Below, in pieces: positions 1 through 8,769 of a stretch of 64,000 bases of DNA (position 1 is the first letter of the stretch; each line of letters opens with the position of its first letter). Location of the stretch: contig CAKTOW010000001.1 in NCBI GenBank assembly GCA_934590325.1, positions 124,001 to 188,000 on the forward strand, read 5' to 3'. A program made the translations under genes and the position numbers. Under the pieces are notes generated by a model. That model saw only the letters and a list, made by a program, of their open reading frames with translations, had not been told where the DNA came from and did no database searches. The stretch is from an uncultured Oscillospiraceae bacterium (lineage in GTDB: Bacteria > Bacillota > Clostridia > Oscillospirales > Oscillospiraceae).

Positions 1-286
1 CAGGGCCAGGGTGCGGCAGGGCGACGCGCTGCCCTATCTGCGCAGCGGGGAGAAGTTCGACATCGTGTTCCTGGACCCCCCCTACGCCAGCGGACTGCTG
101 CAGCAGGCGCTGACGGATATTGCAGCGTTTGACATTTGCCGCGCACATGGTATAATTGTGGCGGAGAGCGCGGCGGACACCGTGCTGCCCGAGATGCCAG
201 CACCCTACTCCCTGTACCGGGAGTACCGGTACGGCAAGATCAAGCTGACGGTGTATCATCGCGGCGGAAACGAGGAATCGGAATGA
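1..286 (+). CDS. rsmD: 16S rRNA (guanine966-N2)-methyltransferase RsmD, C-terminal part
   Basis: Only the last ~95 codons are present; the start lies before the window. RsmD methylates G966 of 16S rRNA in the 30S subunit, using S-adenosylmethionine. The N6/N2-methyltransferase signature DPPY is visible in the segment FDIVFLDPPYASG, followed by the usual short C-terminal beta strands. The stop overlaps the coaD start (ATGA), and rsmD-coaD is a very common pair in Firmicutes, which supports the call. The family is usually about 185 residues, so roughly half is missing here. Confidence 0.88.
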   Translation, partial: RARVRQGDALPYLRSGEKFDIVFLDPPYASGLLQQALTDIAAFDICRAHGIIVAESAADTVLPEMPAPYSLYREYRYGKIKLTVYHRGGNEESE

Positions 287-762
287 GTATCGCCATTTAC
301 CCCGGCAGCTTCGACCCCATCACCCTGGGACACCTGGACATCATCCGCCGCGCGGCGCGGTGCTTTGACCGGGTATGCGTATGCGTGATGGTCAACTGCC
401 AGAAGAAGCAGCCCATGTTCACCCCCGAGCGGCGGCTGGAGCTTATCCGCCAGTCCGTGGCGGACATCCCCAACGTGACGGTGGAGAACTGGAGCGGGCT
501 GCTGGCGGACTTCGCGCGGGAGAAGGACGCGCACATCCTGGTCAAGGGCGTGCGCAACTGCGCCGACTGGGAGCTGGAAGCCCAGATGGCGCGCATCAAC
601 AGCGGCGTCTGTCCGGGACTGGAGACAGTGCTGCTGCCCGCCAGCGCGGAGTACGAGCATTTCAGCTCCACCATGGTGCGGGAGATGATCCGCTACCACC
701 AGCCTCTTGAGAAGTATGTACCGGCGCCGGTCGCCGAGGAATTGATGCGGCAGCGGGGTTGA
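283..762 (+). CDS. coaD: phosphopantetheine adenylyltransferase
   Basis: CoaD transfers AMP from ATP to 4'-phosphopantetheine, the penultimate step of coenzyme A synthesis, in the cytoplasm. The 159-residue product has the family length. It begins MSIAIYPGSFDP and carries the nucleotidyltransferase T/HxGH motif as TLGH at residues 14-17, the VKGVRN segment, and the C-terminal SSTMVRE motif. The ATG at 283 overlaps the rsmD stop by four bases, indicating translational coupling; a longer upstream in-frame start would run through rsmD and is rejected. Confidence 0.95.
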   Translation: MSIAIYPGSFDPITLGHLDIIRRAARCFDRVCVCVMVNCQKKQPMFTPERRLELIRQSVADIPNVTVENWSGLLADFAREKDAHILVKGVRNCADWELEAQMARINSGVCPGLETVLLPASAEYEHFSSTMVREMIRYHQPLEKYVPAPVAEELMRQRG

Positions 763-802
763 GCCTCCCTCCGCCGACAAAAAGAAAGGAACGGACTGCA
801 CC

Positions 803-1315
803 ATGGAAGAAAAAGATGTACAGCGCCTTATAGAAATGCTTTATAACATGATCGACGAGGCAAAAAGCGTGGCCTTCAGCTCTGACAAGTGTATCATCGT
901 CCGGGATGAGGCCCTGGATCTGCTGGACGAGATCCGCGCCAAACTGCCCCTGGAGTTGAAAAAGGCGCAGGAGCTTATCGCCGCCCGCAGCGAGTATGTG
1001 GCCGGCGCCAAGAAGGAGGCACAGGAGATGCTGCGCCAGGCGGAGCTGGACGCCCGCACCATCGTGTCCGAAAGTGAGACACTGCAGCTGGCACGGCAGA
1101 AGAGCAGCGAGATCATCCGCCGGGCGGAGGACCGCAGCAAGGAGCTGTACCACGTGGCCAACACCTATACGGAGGACGCTCTGCGCCGCACGGAGGAGGC
1201 CATCCAGGCCGCTCTGACCGAGGTACAGGAGTCCCGCGCGCGGTTCCGCGCCGCCAGCAAGGAGCAGATGCAGGCCCAGCGCCAGCAGCTGAACGAGTCC
1301 GCCGCCGAAAAGTGA
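803..1315 (+). CDS. coiled-coil protein (ATP synthase subunit B/DivIVA-like)
   Basis: A 170-residue soluble protein made almost wholly of charged heptad-like helix. The stretch from about residue 45 to 165 is rich in A, E, K, Q and R, with no membrane segment and no signal peptide. Proteins of this type (often annotated ATPase or V-type ATPase subunit H-like) commonly sit directly after coaD in Clostridia; that is positional knowledge, and the function is unknown. A role near the cell pole or division site, as for DivIVA-like coiled coils, is possible but not shown. It has an AAAGGA-type ribosome site before ATG 803 and is followed by a strong hairpin terminator at 1371. Confidence 0.7.
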   Translation: MEEKDVQRLIEMLYNMIDEAKSVAFSSDKCIIVRDEALDLLDEIRAKLPLELKKAQELIAARSEYVAGAKKEAQEMLRQAELDARTIVSESETLQLARQKSSEIIRRAEDRSKELYHVANTYTEDALRRTEEAIQAALTEVQESRARFRAASKEQMQAQRQQLNESAAEK

Positions 1316-1370
1316 GGCGCATGACGGCGGCGGGATAGCGCCGCCTCCCCCCTTTCATACCGTTTATGTT

Positions 1371-1403
1371 GACCGCCGCAGGCAATGCCCGCGGCGGTCT
1401 TTC
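1371..1403 (+). terminator. Rho-independent terminator after the coaD unit
   Basis: Arms GACCGCCGC and GCGGCGGTC (9 bp, perfect) around an 11-base loop, followed by a short T-rich run. It closes the rsmD-coaD-coiled-coil unit. Confidence 0.65.
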
Positions 1404-1519
1404 CATGTCAGGCGCTGGCGGTGGTGGAAAAGTCTGATGGGTTTGTGAAAAATCTATAAAATCCGGGCAAATTTTTCTGCGATTTCCACAAGAAAACCTT
1501 ATATTGTGTTGATGCTTTC

Positions 1520-1555
1520 GGACGGACACAAGATTTTGTGTCCGTCCTTTTTCTG
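1520..1555 (+). terminator. strong hairpin terminator in the mraZ upstream gap
   Basis: A perfect 12-bp stem (GGACGGACACAA with its complement) closes a 4-base loop and is followed by TTTTTCTG. It lies in the 470-base gap between 1316 and 1785, which holds no gene. Because another terminator already sits at 1371-1403, this one may end a short unannotated transcript from about 1410-1520, or simply back up the first. Confidence 0.7.
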
Positions 1556-1655
1556 CGTTTTCTTTCGTCGAACAGGCGTTTCAAAAAACAGAAAAATCCG
1601 GCCGGAAAACGGCGAATTCCCGGGGTTTCCGCCACGCGGTAGACATAATTTTTTC

Positions 1656-1684
1656 TTGCAATTCCATGGAGGATTATGTATACT
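1656..1684 (+). promoter_or_regulatory. mraZ promoter
   Basis: TTGCAA (1656-1661), 17-bp spacer, TATACT (1679-1684): a near-consensus housekeeping promoter. The predicted start is near 1691, about 95 bases ahead of the mraZ start codon. Confidence 0.75.
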
Positions 1685-1703
1685 GACATCGTTAGTGGTG
1701 AAT

Positions 1704-1753
1704 TGTGGGGGTAGTATCCACATTTGTGGGGGATAATCCCACACTTTCCCACA
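1704..1753 (+). promoter_or_regulatory. MraZ operator repeats
   Basis: Two GTGGGGG boxes (1705-1711 and 1726-1732, 21 bp apart on the plus strand) and two CCCAC boxes (1738-1742 and 1748-1752, 10 bp apart, i.e. GTGGG on the minus strand) lie just after the promoter. MraZ proteins are known to bind direct TGGG-type repeats with about 10-bp periodicity in front of their own gene, so autoregulation is expected here. Binding in this organism is inference. Confidence 0.6.
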
Positions 1754-1785
1754 AGGGACTATTTTTTTCGGAAGGAGGCGGCCCC

Positions 1786-2202
1786 ATGACCGGTCAGTAC
1801 GCACACAATATCGACGCCAAGGGCCGCCTTTTCATCCCCGCCTCCCTGCGCAAGGAGCTGGGGCAGACGTTCCACATCACCGTGGGGCAGGATCACTGCC
1901 TGTCGGTGTACTCCGACGAGAGCTGGGCTGCCTTCATGGAGAAGCTGAAGGCGTTGTCCTACAACGAGGTGAAGAAGCTGCGCGCACTGTTCGCCTACGC
2001 GGCGGACTGCGAGCCCGACGCCCAGGGGCGCATCCTCATCCCCGCCAAGCTGCGGGAGTACGCGGGACTGACCAAGGAGGTCGTGGTCATCGGCAGCTTC
2101 GACCGGGCAGAGATATGGGATGCCGGGCGCTGGGCGGAGATCGAGAACGAGGCCTTCGCCTCCGGCGAGCTGGAGAGCGCCATGGCGGAGATGGGCCTGT
2201 GA
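1786..2202 (+). CDS. mraZ: transcriptional regulator MraZ
   Basis: A 138-residue protein made of two tandem SpoVT/AbrB-like DNA-binding halves (about residues 5-50 and 75-120), with the family signatures DAKGRLFIPA and DAQGRILIPA. MraZ forms a ring-shaped oligomer and regulates the division/cell-wall cluster that it heads. The ATG at 1786 follows GGAGG with good spacing; upstream in-frame codons run through the operator and are rejected. The stop overlaps the GTG of rsmH (GTGA). Confidence 0.95.
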   Translation: MTGQYAHNIDAKGRLFIPASLRKELGQTFHITVGQDHCLSVYSDESWAAFMEKLKALSYNEVKKLRALFAYAADCEPDAQGRILIPAKLREYAGLTKEVVVIGSFDRAEIWDAGRWAEIENEAFASGELESAMAEMGL

Positions 2203-3152
2203 GCGATATGACGCAGGAGAAGGACTACGGCCATGTGCCGGTGCTGCTGCAGGAGTGCCTGGACGCGCTGAACATACGGCCCGACGGCATCTACGTGGAC
2301 GGCACGCTGGGCCGGGCCGGGCACTCGCTGGAGATCGTAAAGCGGCTGACCACCGGGCGGCTCATCTGCATCGACCGGGACGAGACAGCCATCGCCGCCG
2401 CACAGGAGCGGCTGGCGGACTACAGGGACAGGGTGACGCTTGTCCACAGCAATTTTGACCGCATCGGCGACATCCTCGCCGAATTGCACATAGACGGGGC
2501 GGACGGCATGCTGTTCGACCTGGGGGTGTCGTCCCCCCAGCTGGACGACGCGGAGCGGGGCTTCAGCTATATGCACGACGCGCCGCTGGATATGCGGATG
2601 GACCGCACGGCGTATCTGACCGCCCGCCAGGTGGTGAACGGCTGGAGTTATGAGGAGCTGCGGCGCATCCTGTTCGAGTATGGAGAGGAGCGCTACGCGC
2701 CGGCCATCGCACGGCGCATCGTGCAGAGCCGGGAACAGCAGCCCATCGAGACCACGCTGGAGCTGGTGGACATCATCAAGTCCGCCATGCCGCCCCAGGC
2801 CCTGCGGGAGAAGCAGCACCCGGCCAAGCGCAGCTTTCAGGCCATACGCATCGCCGTAAACGGCGAGCTGGACGCCCTGCCGCCCATGCTGGAGGCGGCC
2901 ACGGCGCACCTGAATCGGGGCGGGCGGCTGGCGGTGATCTCCTTCCACTCGCTGGAGGACAGGATCATCAAGAAAACGCTGCAGGAGCTGGCCACTGGCT
3001 GCACCTGCCCGCCGGAGTTCCCGGTGTGCGTGTGCGGCAAGAAGCCGAAGCTGAAGCTGGTGAGCCGCAAGCCCATCGTATCCGGTGAGGAAGAACTGGA
3101 GCACAACCCCCGCGCCCGCAGCGCCAAGCTAAGGGTGGCGGAGAAGCTGTAA
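2199..3152 (+). CDS. rsmH: 16S rRNA (cytosine1402-N4)-methyltransferase RsmH
   Basis: RsmH (MraW) methylates the N4 of C1402 in 16S rRNA. The 317-residue product has the usual length. It shows HVPVLLQE near the N-terminus, the SAM-binding YVDGTLGRAGHS segment, the DGMLFDLGVSSPQLD block, and SFHSLEDRIIK plus the cysteine-containing tail. GTG 2199 is preferred over ATG 2208 because GGAG at 2187-2190 is correctly spaced for it and it overlaps the mraZ stop. The gene is the second member of the mraZ operon. Confidence 0.94.
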   Translation: MSDMTQEKDYGHVPVLLQECLDALNIRPDGIYVDGTLGRAGHSLEIVKRLTTGRLICIDRDETAIAAAQERLADYRDRVTLVHSNFDRIGDILAELHIDGADGMLFDLGVSSPQLDDAERGFSYMHDAPLDMRMDRTAYLTARQVVNGWSYEELRRILFEYGEERYAPAIARRIVQSREQQPIETTLELVDIIKSAMPPQALREKQHPAKRSFQAIRIAVNGELDALPPMLEAATAHLNRGGRLAVISFHSLEDRIIKKTLQELATGCTCPPEFPVCVCGKKPKLKLVSRKPIVSGEEELEHNPRARSAKLRVAEKL

Positions 3153-3250
3153 GATAAACACCGAAGCGCCTGGGGCAAGGCATTTTTCGCCGGGGCCGGG
3201 CGCAGCCGCACAGGCGGCATGGAGAAAACATCAGAAAGGAGGGAGTACTC

Positions 3251-3793
3251 TTGGCCAACTATCGTCACGGCGCCACCTACGGCAGCCTGGCCTATGATCT
3301 GGACGCGCTGGCGCGGGAAAAGCAGCTGGACGACGCCGGGAAGCTCCCTCAGAAAAAGGTACGCCCCGCACAGCCGGAGATGCAGCCGGTGCAGCGGCGC
3401 CGCAGCGCGGCGCAGACGGCGGCGCGCCCCTCCCCTGCTGTGGTGCTGGGCACTCTGCTGGTGGTGGGCATGGTCATCGCGCTGATGCTGTGCTACGTGA
3501 AGCTGACGGGCATTTCCGACAACGTGTCCTCCATCAAGCGGGAGATATCCGCCCTGGAGGAGCAGCACATCGCACTGCTGACGGAGTACGAGCGCACCTT
3601 CGACCTGGCCACCGTGAAGGCGGCGGCGGAGGAAGCGGGCATGAGCAAGCCCAGCAGCGGCCAGATACAGTACATCGACCTGTCGGGGACCGACAGCGTG
3701 GAGGTGTATGCCGCAGGCGGCGCCGCGGCGCTGAACGACTTCACCGGGAAGGTGGAGGACATCTGGGCGTATGTACTGGAATATTTCCGCTGA
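3251..3793 (+). CDS. ftsL: cell division protein FtsL-like (septum formation initiator family)
   Basis: A 180-residue bitopic membrane protein: a basic cytoplasmic N-terminus of about 60 residues, one hydrophobic segment (about residues 61-84, VVLGTLLVVGMVIALMLC), then a short extracellular coiled coil. FtsL works with FtsQ/DivIB and DivIC in the divisome and activates septal peptidoglycan synthesis. Sequence conservation in this family is low, so the call rests on topology and position between rsmH and the PBP gene. The start is TTG 3251 behind AAAGGAGGG. Confidence 0.75.
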   Translation: MANYRHGATYGSLAYDLDALAREKQLDDAGKLPQKKVRPAQPEMQPVQRRRSAAQTAARPSPAVVLGTLLVVGMVIALMLCYVKLTGISDNVSSIKREISALEEQHIALLTEYERTFDLATVKAAAEEAGMSKPSSGQIQYIDLSGTDSVEVYAAGGAAALNDFTGKVEDIWAYVLEYFR

Positions 3794-3874
3794 GGGAAAG
3801 TATAGTATAAGCGCAGGGAGTAAGAAGGCGACTTCTTGCTCCTTGCTTGGTCTATAAAGACAGGAGGCACCGCT

Positions 3875-6133
3875 GTGGCAGCAAACCAGAGACCCGACAG
3901 AAAAACCGAAAGTGTGCGGCGGGCGAACCGGGTAATACAGACCCGGTCCTTCGTGCTGATGCTCATTACGGGCATCGTGATGTTCGTGCTGCTGTTCTTC
4001 CGGCTGTTCGACCTGCAGATCAAGCGGCATGAGGAGCTGCAGGGCATGGCCGTCAGCCAACAGACACGGCGGACGGTGGTCACCGCCTCCCGGGGCACCA
4101 TCTACGACGCCAGCGGGAACATACTGGCCATATCCACCAGCGCGGAGACCATCATCCTCTCCCCCATGGAGATCAATAACGCGCTGAAGGACACGGAGCA
4201 CCCGGTGAGCTGGACGAAGGACTCGCTGGCGGCGGGGCTGGCGGAGATACTGGACAAGGACGCGGCGTCTATCCGCAAGCGGATGGACAACGAGGACTCC
4301 CAGTATGAGCTCATCAAGCTGCGGGCGGACGAGGATGTGGCCGCCAAGGTACGTGAGTACGTGGAAGAAAACGACATCAGCGGCGTACACCTGGTAGCGG
4401 ACACCAAGCGGTACTACCCCTACGGCTCACTGGCAGCGCAGGTCATCGGCTTCGTGGGCGACGACAACACCGGCCTGTACGGGCTGGAGGCCTATTACGA
4501 GGACGAACTGGAGGGCCAGAGCGGCCTGGTCATCTCCGCCAAGGACCAGGCGGAAAACGACATGCTGTACACCTATGAGCAGTATTTCGCCGCCAAGAAC
4601 GGCAGCGACCTGACGCTGACACTGGACGCCACCATCCAGTACTATCTGGAAAAGGGGCTGGAGTCCATGATGGATAAATTCTCCGCGGCCAACGGTGCCA
4701 GCGGCATCGTCATGAACGCTAAGACCGGGGCCGTCATGGCCATGGCGTCCTACCCCAACTACGACCTGAACGACTTTCTGACCGTCAGCGACAAGACGCT
4801 GCAGGAGCGTATCGAGCGGGGCGAGAACACCGTGGCGGATATGCAGCTGCTGCAGTGGCGCAACAAGGCGCTGAACGATACCTACGAGCCGGGCTCCACC
4901 TTCAAGATACTGACGCTGTCGGCGGCGCTGGAGGAGGGCGTGGTGGATAAGACCACCACCGTCAACTGCAGCGGCAGCGTGAACATCTCCAACTACACCA
5001 TCCACTGCTCCAACAAGAACGGCCACGGGCTGCAGACGCTGGTGCAGTCGGTGGGGAACTCCTGCAACCCGGCGTTCATCAACTACGGGCTGCGGATAGG
5101 CAACACGAAGTTCTACGAGTACATGCGCTCCTTCGGCCTGATGAACACCACGGGCATCGACCTGGGCGGCGAGGCCGTGGGCGTGTTCGCCGCGGACGAC
5201 AGCTTCACCCAGCTGGACCTGGCCTGCTACGCCTTCGGCCAGAACTTCACGGTGACGCCCCTGGCGCTGATCGCGGCACAGGCGGCCTGCATCAACGGCG
5301 GGTATCTGCACACGCCGTACCTGGTGGAGCGCATCACCGACAGCGAGGGCAGCGTCACCTACCGGCACGACAGCACACCGGTGCGGCAGGTCATCAGTGA
5401 GCAGACCTCCGCCACCGTGCGGGAGTGCCTGGAGTACGTGGTGTCCAGCGGCACCGGCAAGAACGGCCAAGTGGCCGGCTACCGCATCGGCGGCAAGACC
5501 GGTACGGCCGATAAGGGCCAGAGCGGCGATGTGGTGGTGTCCTTCCTGTGCTTCGCGCCGGCGGACGACCCGCAGGTCATCATGCTCATCACCATGGACA
5601 CCCCCAGCCGCGCCACAGGCACCTATGTGTCCGGCGGCAACATGGTAGCGCCCACCGCCAGCACCGTCATGTCGGAGATACTGCCCTATCTGGGCGTGGA
5701 GCCCAGCTATTCCGCCGAGGAGCTGCTGGGCATGGACACCACGGTGCCCAACGTCATCGGCATGACCGTGGAGGAGGCCAAGGCCAAGCTGCAGGAGCGC
5801 GCCCTGAGCTGCAAGGTCGTGGGCGACGGCGAGGCCATCACCGACCAGACCCCCGCCGGCGGCGCCATCATACCCGGCAAGTCCGTGGTCATCCTGTACG
5901 CCAACGCGGCCAAGTCCATGGACAAGTGCGTGGTGCCGCATCTTATCGGCAAGACGCCCTCCGAGGCCAACACCTCCGCCACGGCGGCGGGGCTGCTGAT
6001 ACGGTTCTCCGGCACCACCGGCAGCGAGTCCAGCGCCATCCGCGTGCTGGGCCAGTCCATCGACGAGGGCACGGAGGTGGATGCCGGCACGGTCATCACC
6101 GTGCAGCTGGGTGATACGTCCGTGACAGACTGA
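3875..6133 (+). CDS. spoVD: class B penicillin-binding protein with PASTA domains (SpoVD/FtsI type)
   Basis: A 752-residue transpeptidase that cross-links septal or spore-cortex peptidoglycan. A short cytoplasmic tail precedes one membrane anchor (about residues 28-50), then the PBP dimer domain and the transpeptidase domain. The active-site Ser is in STFK at residues 341-344, SCN is at 396-398 and KTG at 541-543. Two PASTA domains follow (about 624-686 and 687-752, starting VPNVIG and VPHLIG). GTG 3875 is chosen because AGGAGG lies 7 bases upstream; the TTG further upstream has none. PASTA domains are typical of SpoVD and of some Gram-positive FtsI proteins, and the two cannot be told apart by sequence here. 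Confidence 0.92.
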   Translation: MAANQRPDRKTESVRRANRVIQTRSFVLMLITGIVMFVLLFFRLFDLQIKRHEELQGMAVSQQTRRTVVTASRGTIYDASGNILAISTSAETIILSPMEINNALKDTEHPVSWTKDSLAAGLAEILDKDAASIRKRMDNEDSQYELIKLRADEDVAAKVREYVEENDISGVHLVADTKRYYPYGSLAAQVIGFVGDDNTGLYGLEAYYEDELEGQSGLVISAKDQAENDMLYTYEQYFAAKNGSDLTLTLDATIQYYLEKGLESMMDKFSAANGASGIVMNAKTGAVMAMASYPNYDLNDFLTVSDKTLQERIERGENTVADMQLLQWRNKALNDTYEPGSTFKILTLSAALEEGVVDKTTTVNCSGSVNISNYTIHCSNKNGHGLQTLVQSVGNSCNPAFINYGLRIGNTKFYEYMRSFGLMNTTGIDLGGEAVGVFAADDSFTQLDLACYAFGQNFTVTPLALIAAQAACINGGYLHTPYLVERITDSEGSVTYRHDSTPVRQVISEQTSATVRECLEYVVSSGTGKNGQVAGYRIGGKTGTADKGQSGDVVVSFLCFAPADDPQVIMLITMDTPSRATGTYVSGGNMVAPTASTVMSEILPYLGVEPSYSAEELLGMDTTVPNVIGMTVEEAKAKLQERALSCKVVGDGEAITDQTPAGGAIIPGKSVVILYANAAKSMDKCVVPHLIGKTPSEANTSATAAGLLIRFSGTTGSESSAIRVLGQSIDEGTEVDAGTVITVQLGDTSVTD

Positions 6134-6173
6134 AAAATCACACATTTTGCCCGATTCAGGGCACACCGTTCCC

Positions 6174-6202
6174 TTTTGTGCGCGGGCGGAATGTGGTATA
6201 AT
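6174..6202 (+). promoter_or_regulatory. internal promoter before murE (extended -10)
   Basis: TGGTATAAT gives a perfect -10 (6197-6202) with an extended -10 TG. A weak -35 (TTTTGT or TTGTGC around 6174-6181) lies 15-17 bp upstream. It would let murE and later genes be transcribed independently of mraZ. Confidence 0.6.
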
Positions 6203-6236
6203 AGCATTTACTATAAAATGCAAAGGAGACATGACC

Positions 6237-7691
6237 ATGAAGCTGTGTGAACTGCTGGCGGGACTGGATATTCTGGAGACCAATGCCGACCTGGAGGCCG
6301 ACATCCGCGAGGTGCAGTACGATTCGCGGCTGGTGGAGGCGGGCGATCTGTTCATCGCCGTCACCGGCGCGGCCACCGACGGGCATAAATATATCCCCAT
6401 GGCCTGCGAGAAAGGCGCCGCGTGCGTTCTGTGCGAAAGAGCGCCGGAGGGCGGCGTGCCCTTTGTGCGGGTGGCGGACACGCGCCGGGCGCTGGCGGTG
6501 GTGGGCGGCAATCGCTTTGACCATCCTGCGCGGGAGCTGACCATGATCGGCGTCACCGGCACCAGCGGCAAGACCACCAGCACCTACCTTATCAAGAGCA
6601 TCCTGGAGCAGAAGGCCGGGGCGAAGGTGGGGCTGATCGGCACCATACAGAACATGATAGGCGACAGGGTGCTGCACACCGAGCGCACCACGCCGGAGTC
6701 CTTCGAGCTGCAGAAGCTGCTGCGGGAGATGTCCGACGCAGGCTGCACCCACGTGGTGATGGAGGTATCCTCCCACGCGCTGATACTGGACCGGGTGTAC
6801 GGCATACAGTTCGCCGTGGGCATCTACACCAACCTGAGCCGGGACCACCTGGACTTCCACAACACCATGGAGGAATACTGCGACGCCAAGGCGCTGCTGT
6901 TCCGCCAGTGCGATCTGGGCATCTATAATGCCGACGACCCGTGGGCGGAGCGGCTGATGGCCGGGGCTACCTGCCCCAGGCGGTTTTCCTACGCCGTCAG
7001 CGGCCAGGCGGACCTGATGGCCAAGAACGTGGCGCTGCACAGCGGCAGCGTGGACTTTGACGCGGAGGCGGACACGGAATGGTGCCACGCCCACGTGGGC
7101 ATACCGGCGCTGTTCACCGTGTACAACACGCTGGACGCCATGGCCTGCTGCTGGAACCTGGGCGTGCCGCTGGCGGAGTGCGCCGACGCGTTGGCGAAGA
7201 ATCACGGCGTGAAGGGCCGCATGGAGATCATCCCCACGCCGGGGATGAACTTCACCGTGCTCAACGACTACGCCCACAAGCCCGACGCCCTGGAGAAGGT
7301 GCTGCAATCCGCCAAGGAGTTCGCCAAAGGGCGTGTGGTGGCGCTGTTCGGCTGCGGCGGAGACCGGGATAAGACCAAGCGCCCCGTTATGGGCGAGATC
7401 GGCGCGCGGCTGGCGGACTTTGTCATCGTCACCAGCGACAACCCCCGGACGGAGGACCCCATGGCCATCATCAACGACATCCTGCCGGGGATGGAGGGCT
7501 ATGACACGCCCCATGTGGTCATCCCCGACCGGGTGGAGGCCATCCATTACGCCATGGACAACGCCCAGCCGGGCGACGTGATCGTGCTGGCCGGCAAGGG
7601 GCATGAGGACTATCAGGAGATCGACCACAAGCACTACCCCATGGATGAGCGGGTCATCGTGGCCGAGCACCTGAAGGAGATGCGCAAATAA
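6237..7691 (+). CDS. murE: UDP-MurNAc-tripeptide synthetase MurE (meso-diaminopimelate type)
   Basis: MurE adds the third amino acid to UDP-MurNAc-L-Ala-D-Glu in the cytoplasm. The 484-residue product has the three Mur-ligase domains. The ATP loop GTSGKTT lies at about 108-114 and the substrate-selecting motif DNPR at 401-404, which in this family marks use of meso-diaminopimelate rather than lysine. ATG 6237 fits the AGGAG at 6224-6228; ATG 6231 is too close to it. The gene has its own promoter. The usual next gene, murF, is missing. Confidence 0.94.
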   Translation: MKLCELLAGLDILETNADLEADIREVQYDSRLVEAGDLFIAVTGAATDGHKYIPMACEKGAACVLCERAPEGGVPFVRVADTRRALAVVGGNRFDHPARELTMIGVTGTSGKTTSTYLIKSILEQKAGAKVGLIGTIQNMIGDRVLHTERTTPESFELQKLLREMSDAGCTHVVMEVSSHALILDRVYGIQFAVGIYTNLSRDHLDFHNTMEEYCDAKALLFRQCDLGIYNADDPWAERLMAGATCPRRFSYAVSGQADLMAKNVALHSGSVDFDAEADTEWCHAHVGIPALFTVYNTLDAMACCWNLGVPLAECADALAKNHGVKGRMEIIPTPGMNFTVLNDYAHKPDALEKVLQSAKEFAKGRVVALFGCGGDRDKTKRPVMGEIGARLADFVIVTSDNPRTEDPMAIINDILPGMEGYDTPHVVIPDRVEAIHYAMDNAQPGDVIVLAGKGHEDYQEIDHKHYPMDERVIVAEHLKEMRK

Positions 7692-7734
7692 AGAAAAGAC
7701 CTCCGCGCGGCGCGGAGGGAAGGAGCAAGCGATT

Positions 7735-8733
7735 ATGGGAATTATGGAGATCGTGCTGCCCATAGCGGTCAGCTTTGTTATCACCGCCGTGGCGGGCAAG
7801 CTGCTGATACCCGCCCTGCGGCGGCTGAAGGCCGGGCAGTCCATCAAGGAGATCGGCCCCACGTGGCACATGACCAAGCAGGGCACTCCCACCATGGGCG
7901 GGCTGATGTTCATTATCGGCATCGGCATCACCATTTTGGTGCTGGGCTGGCAGCGGATGATGGCCGGCAGCTTCGTGCACCTGTATGTGTACCTGTTCGC
8001 GCTGGTGTTCGGCGGCATCGGGTTCATCGACGACTATCAGAAGGTGAAGCACCACCAGAACACCGGCCTGACCGCGCCGCAGAAGTTCATCCTGCAGCTG
8101 GCGGCGGCGGTGGCGTTCCTGTGCCTGATGCGGTACGAGGGGATGCTGAGTCCCAACCTGTATATCCCCTTCTGGAACACCCACCTGGTGATGCCGTGGA
8201 TCGTGTACCTGATCTTCGCGGCCTTCGTCATCGTGGGCACCGTCAACGCGGTGAACATCACCGACGGACTGGACGGGCTGAGCAGCAGCGTGACCGTGCC
8301 GGTGGGGCTGTTCTTCCTGGTGATGGCGATGATATGGCCCGGCTTTGAGCAGCTGGGCGTATTCTCCGGCGCGCTGGTGGGCGGCCTGCTGGGCTTCCTG
8401 CTGTACAACCACTACCCCGCCAAGGTGTTCATGGGCGACACGGGGTCGCTGTTCCTGGGCGGTGCCGTGGCGGCGCTGGCCTTCGCCTACGACATGCCGC
8501 TGGTGCTGATACTGGTGGGCATCGTGTATATCTGCGAGACACTCAGCGACATCATCCAGGTGGGCTATTTCAAGCTGAGCCACGGCAAGCGCATATTCAA
8601 GATGGCGCCGCTGCACCATCACTTCGAGATGTGCGGCTGGAAGGAGACCAAGGTGGTGGCGGTGTTCACCGCCGTCAGCGTCATAGGCTGCGTCATCGCC
8701 TATCTGGCCGTGTGCCAGCGCTTCAGCTTCTAA
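7735..8733 (+). CDS. mraY: phospho-MurNAc-pentapeptide transferase MraY
   Basis: MraY makes lipid I by transferring phospho-MurNAc-pentapeptide to undecaprenyl phosphate in the membrane. The 332-residue product has about ten hydrophobic segments and the family signatures: TPTMGG near the N-terminus, FIDDYQK, NITDGLDGL, FMGDTGSLFLGG and the C-terminal PLHHHFE. It follows murE directly; a 19-base GC hairpin (7700-7718) separates them. Confidence 0.95.
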   Translation: MGIMEIVLPIAVSFVITAVAGKLLIPALRRLKAGQSIKEIGPTWHMTKQGTPTMGGLMFIIGIGITILVLGWQRMMAGSFVHLYVYLFALVFGGIGFIDDYQKVKHHQNTGLTAPQKFILQLAAAVAFLCLMRYEGMLSPNLYIPFWNTHLVMPWIVYLIFAAFVIVGTVNAVNITDGLDGLSSSVTVPVGLFFLVMAMIWPGFEQLGVFSGALVGGLLGFLLYNHYPAKVFMGDTGSLFLGGAVAALAFAYDMPLVLILVGIVYICETLSDIIQVGYFKLSHGKRIFKMAPLHHHFEMCGWKETKVVAVFTAVSVIGCVIAYLAVCQRFSF

Positions 8734-8769
8734 GGCTTCGCACTATTTTCACAGGAAAGGAGGGAGACC

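Noticed and set aside
1714-1722. GTATCCACA as a DnaA box before mraZ
   Set aside because: One near-match only; the surrounding GTGGG repeats with ~10-bp spacing fit an MraZ operator better, and no replication genes are near.
4427-6583. A 718-codon minus-strand frame over the PBP gene, and a similar 623-codon frame over murE (6156-8027)
   Set aside because: Both are open only because of high GC in the opposite frame; composition is unlike a protein and the sense genes are certain.
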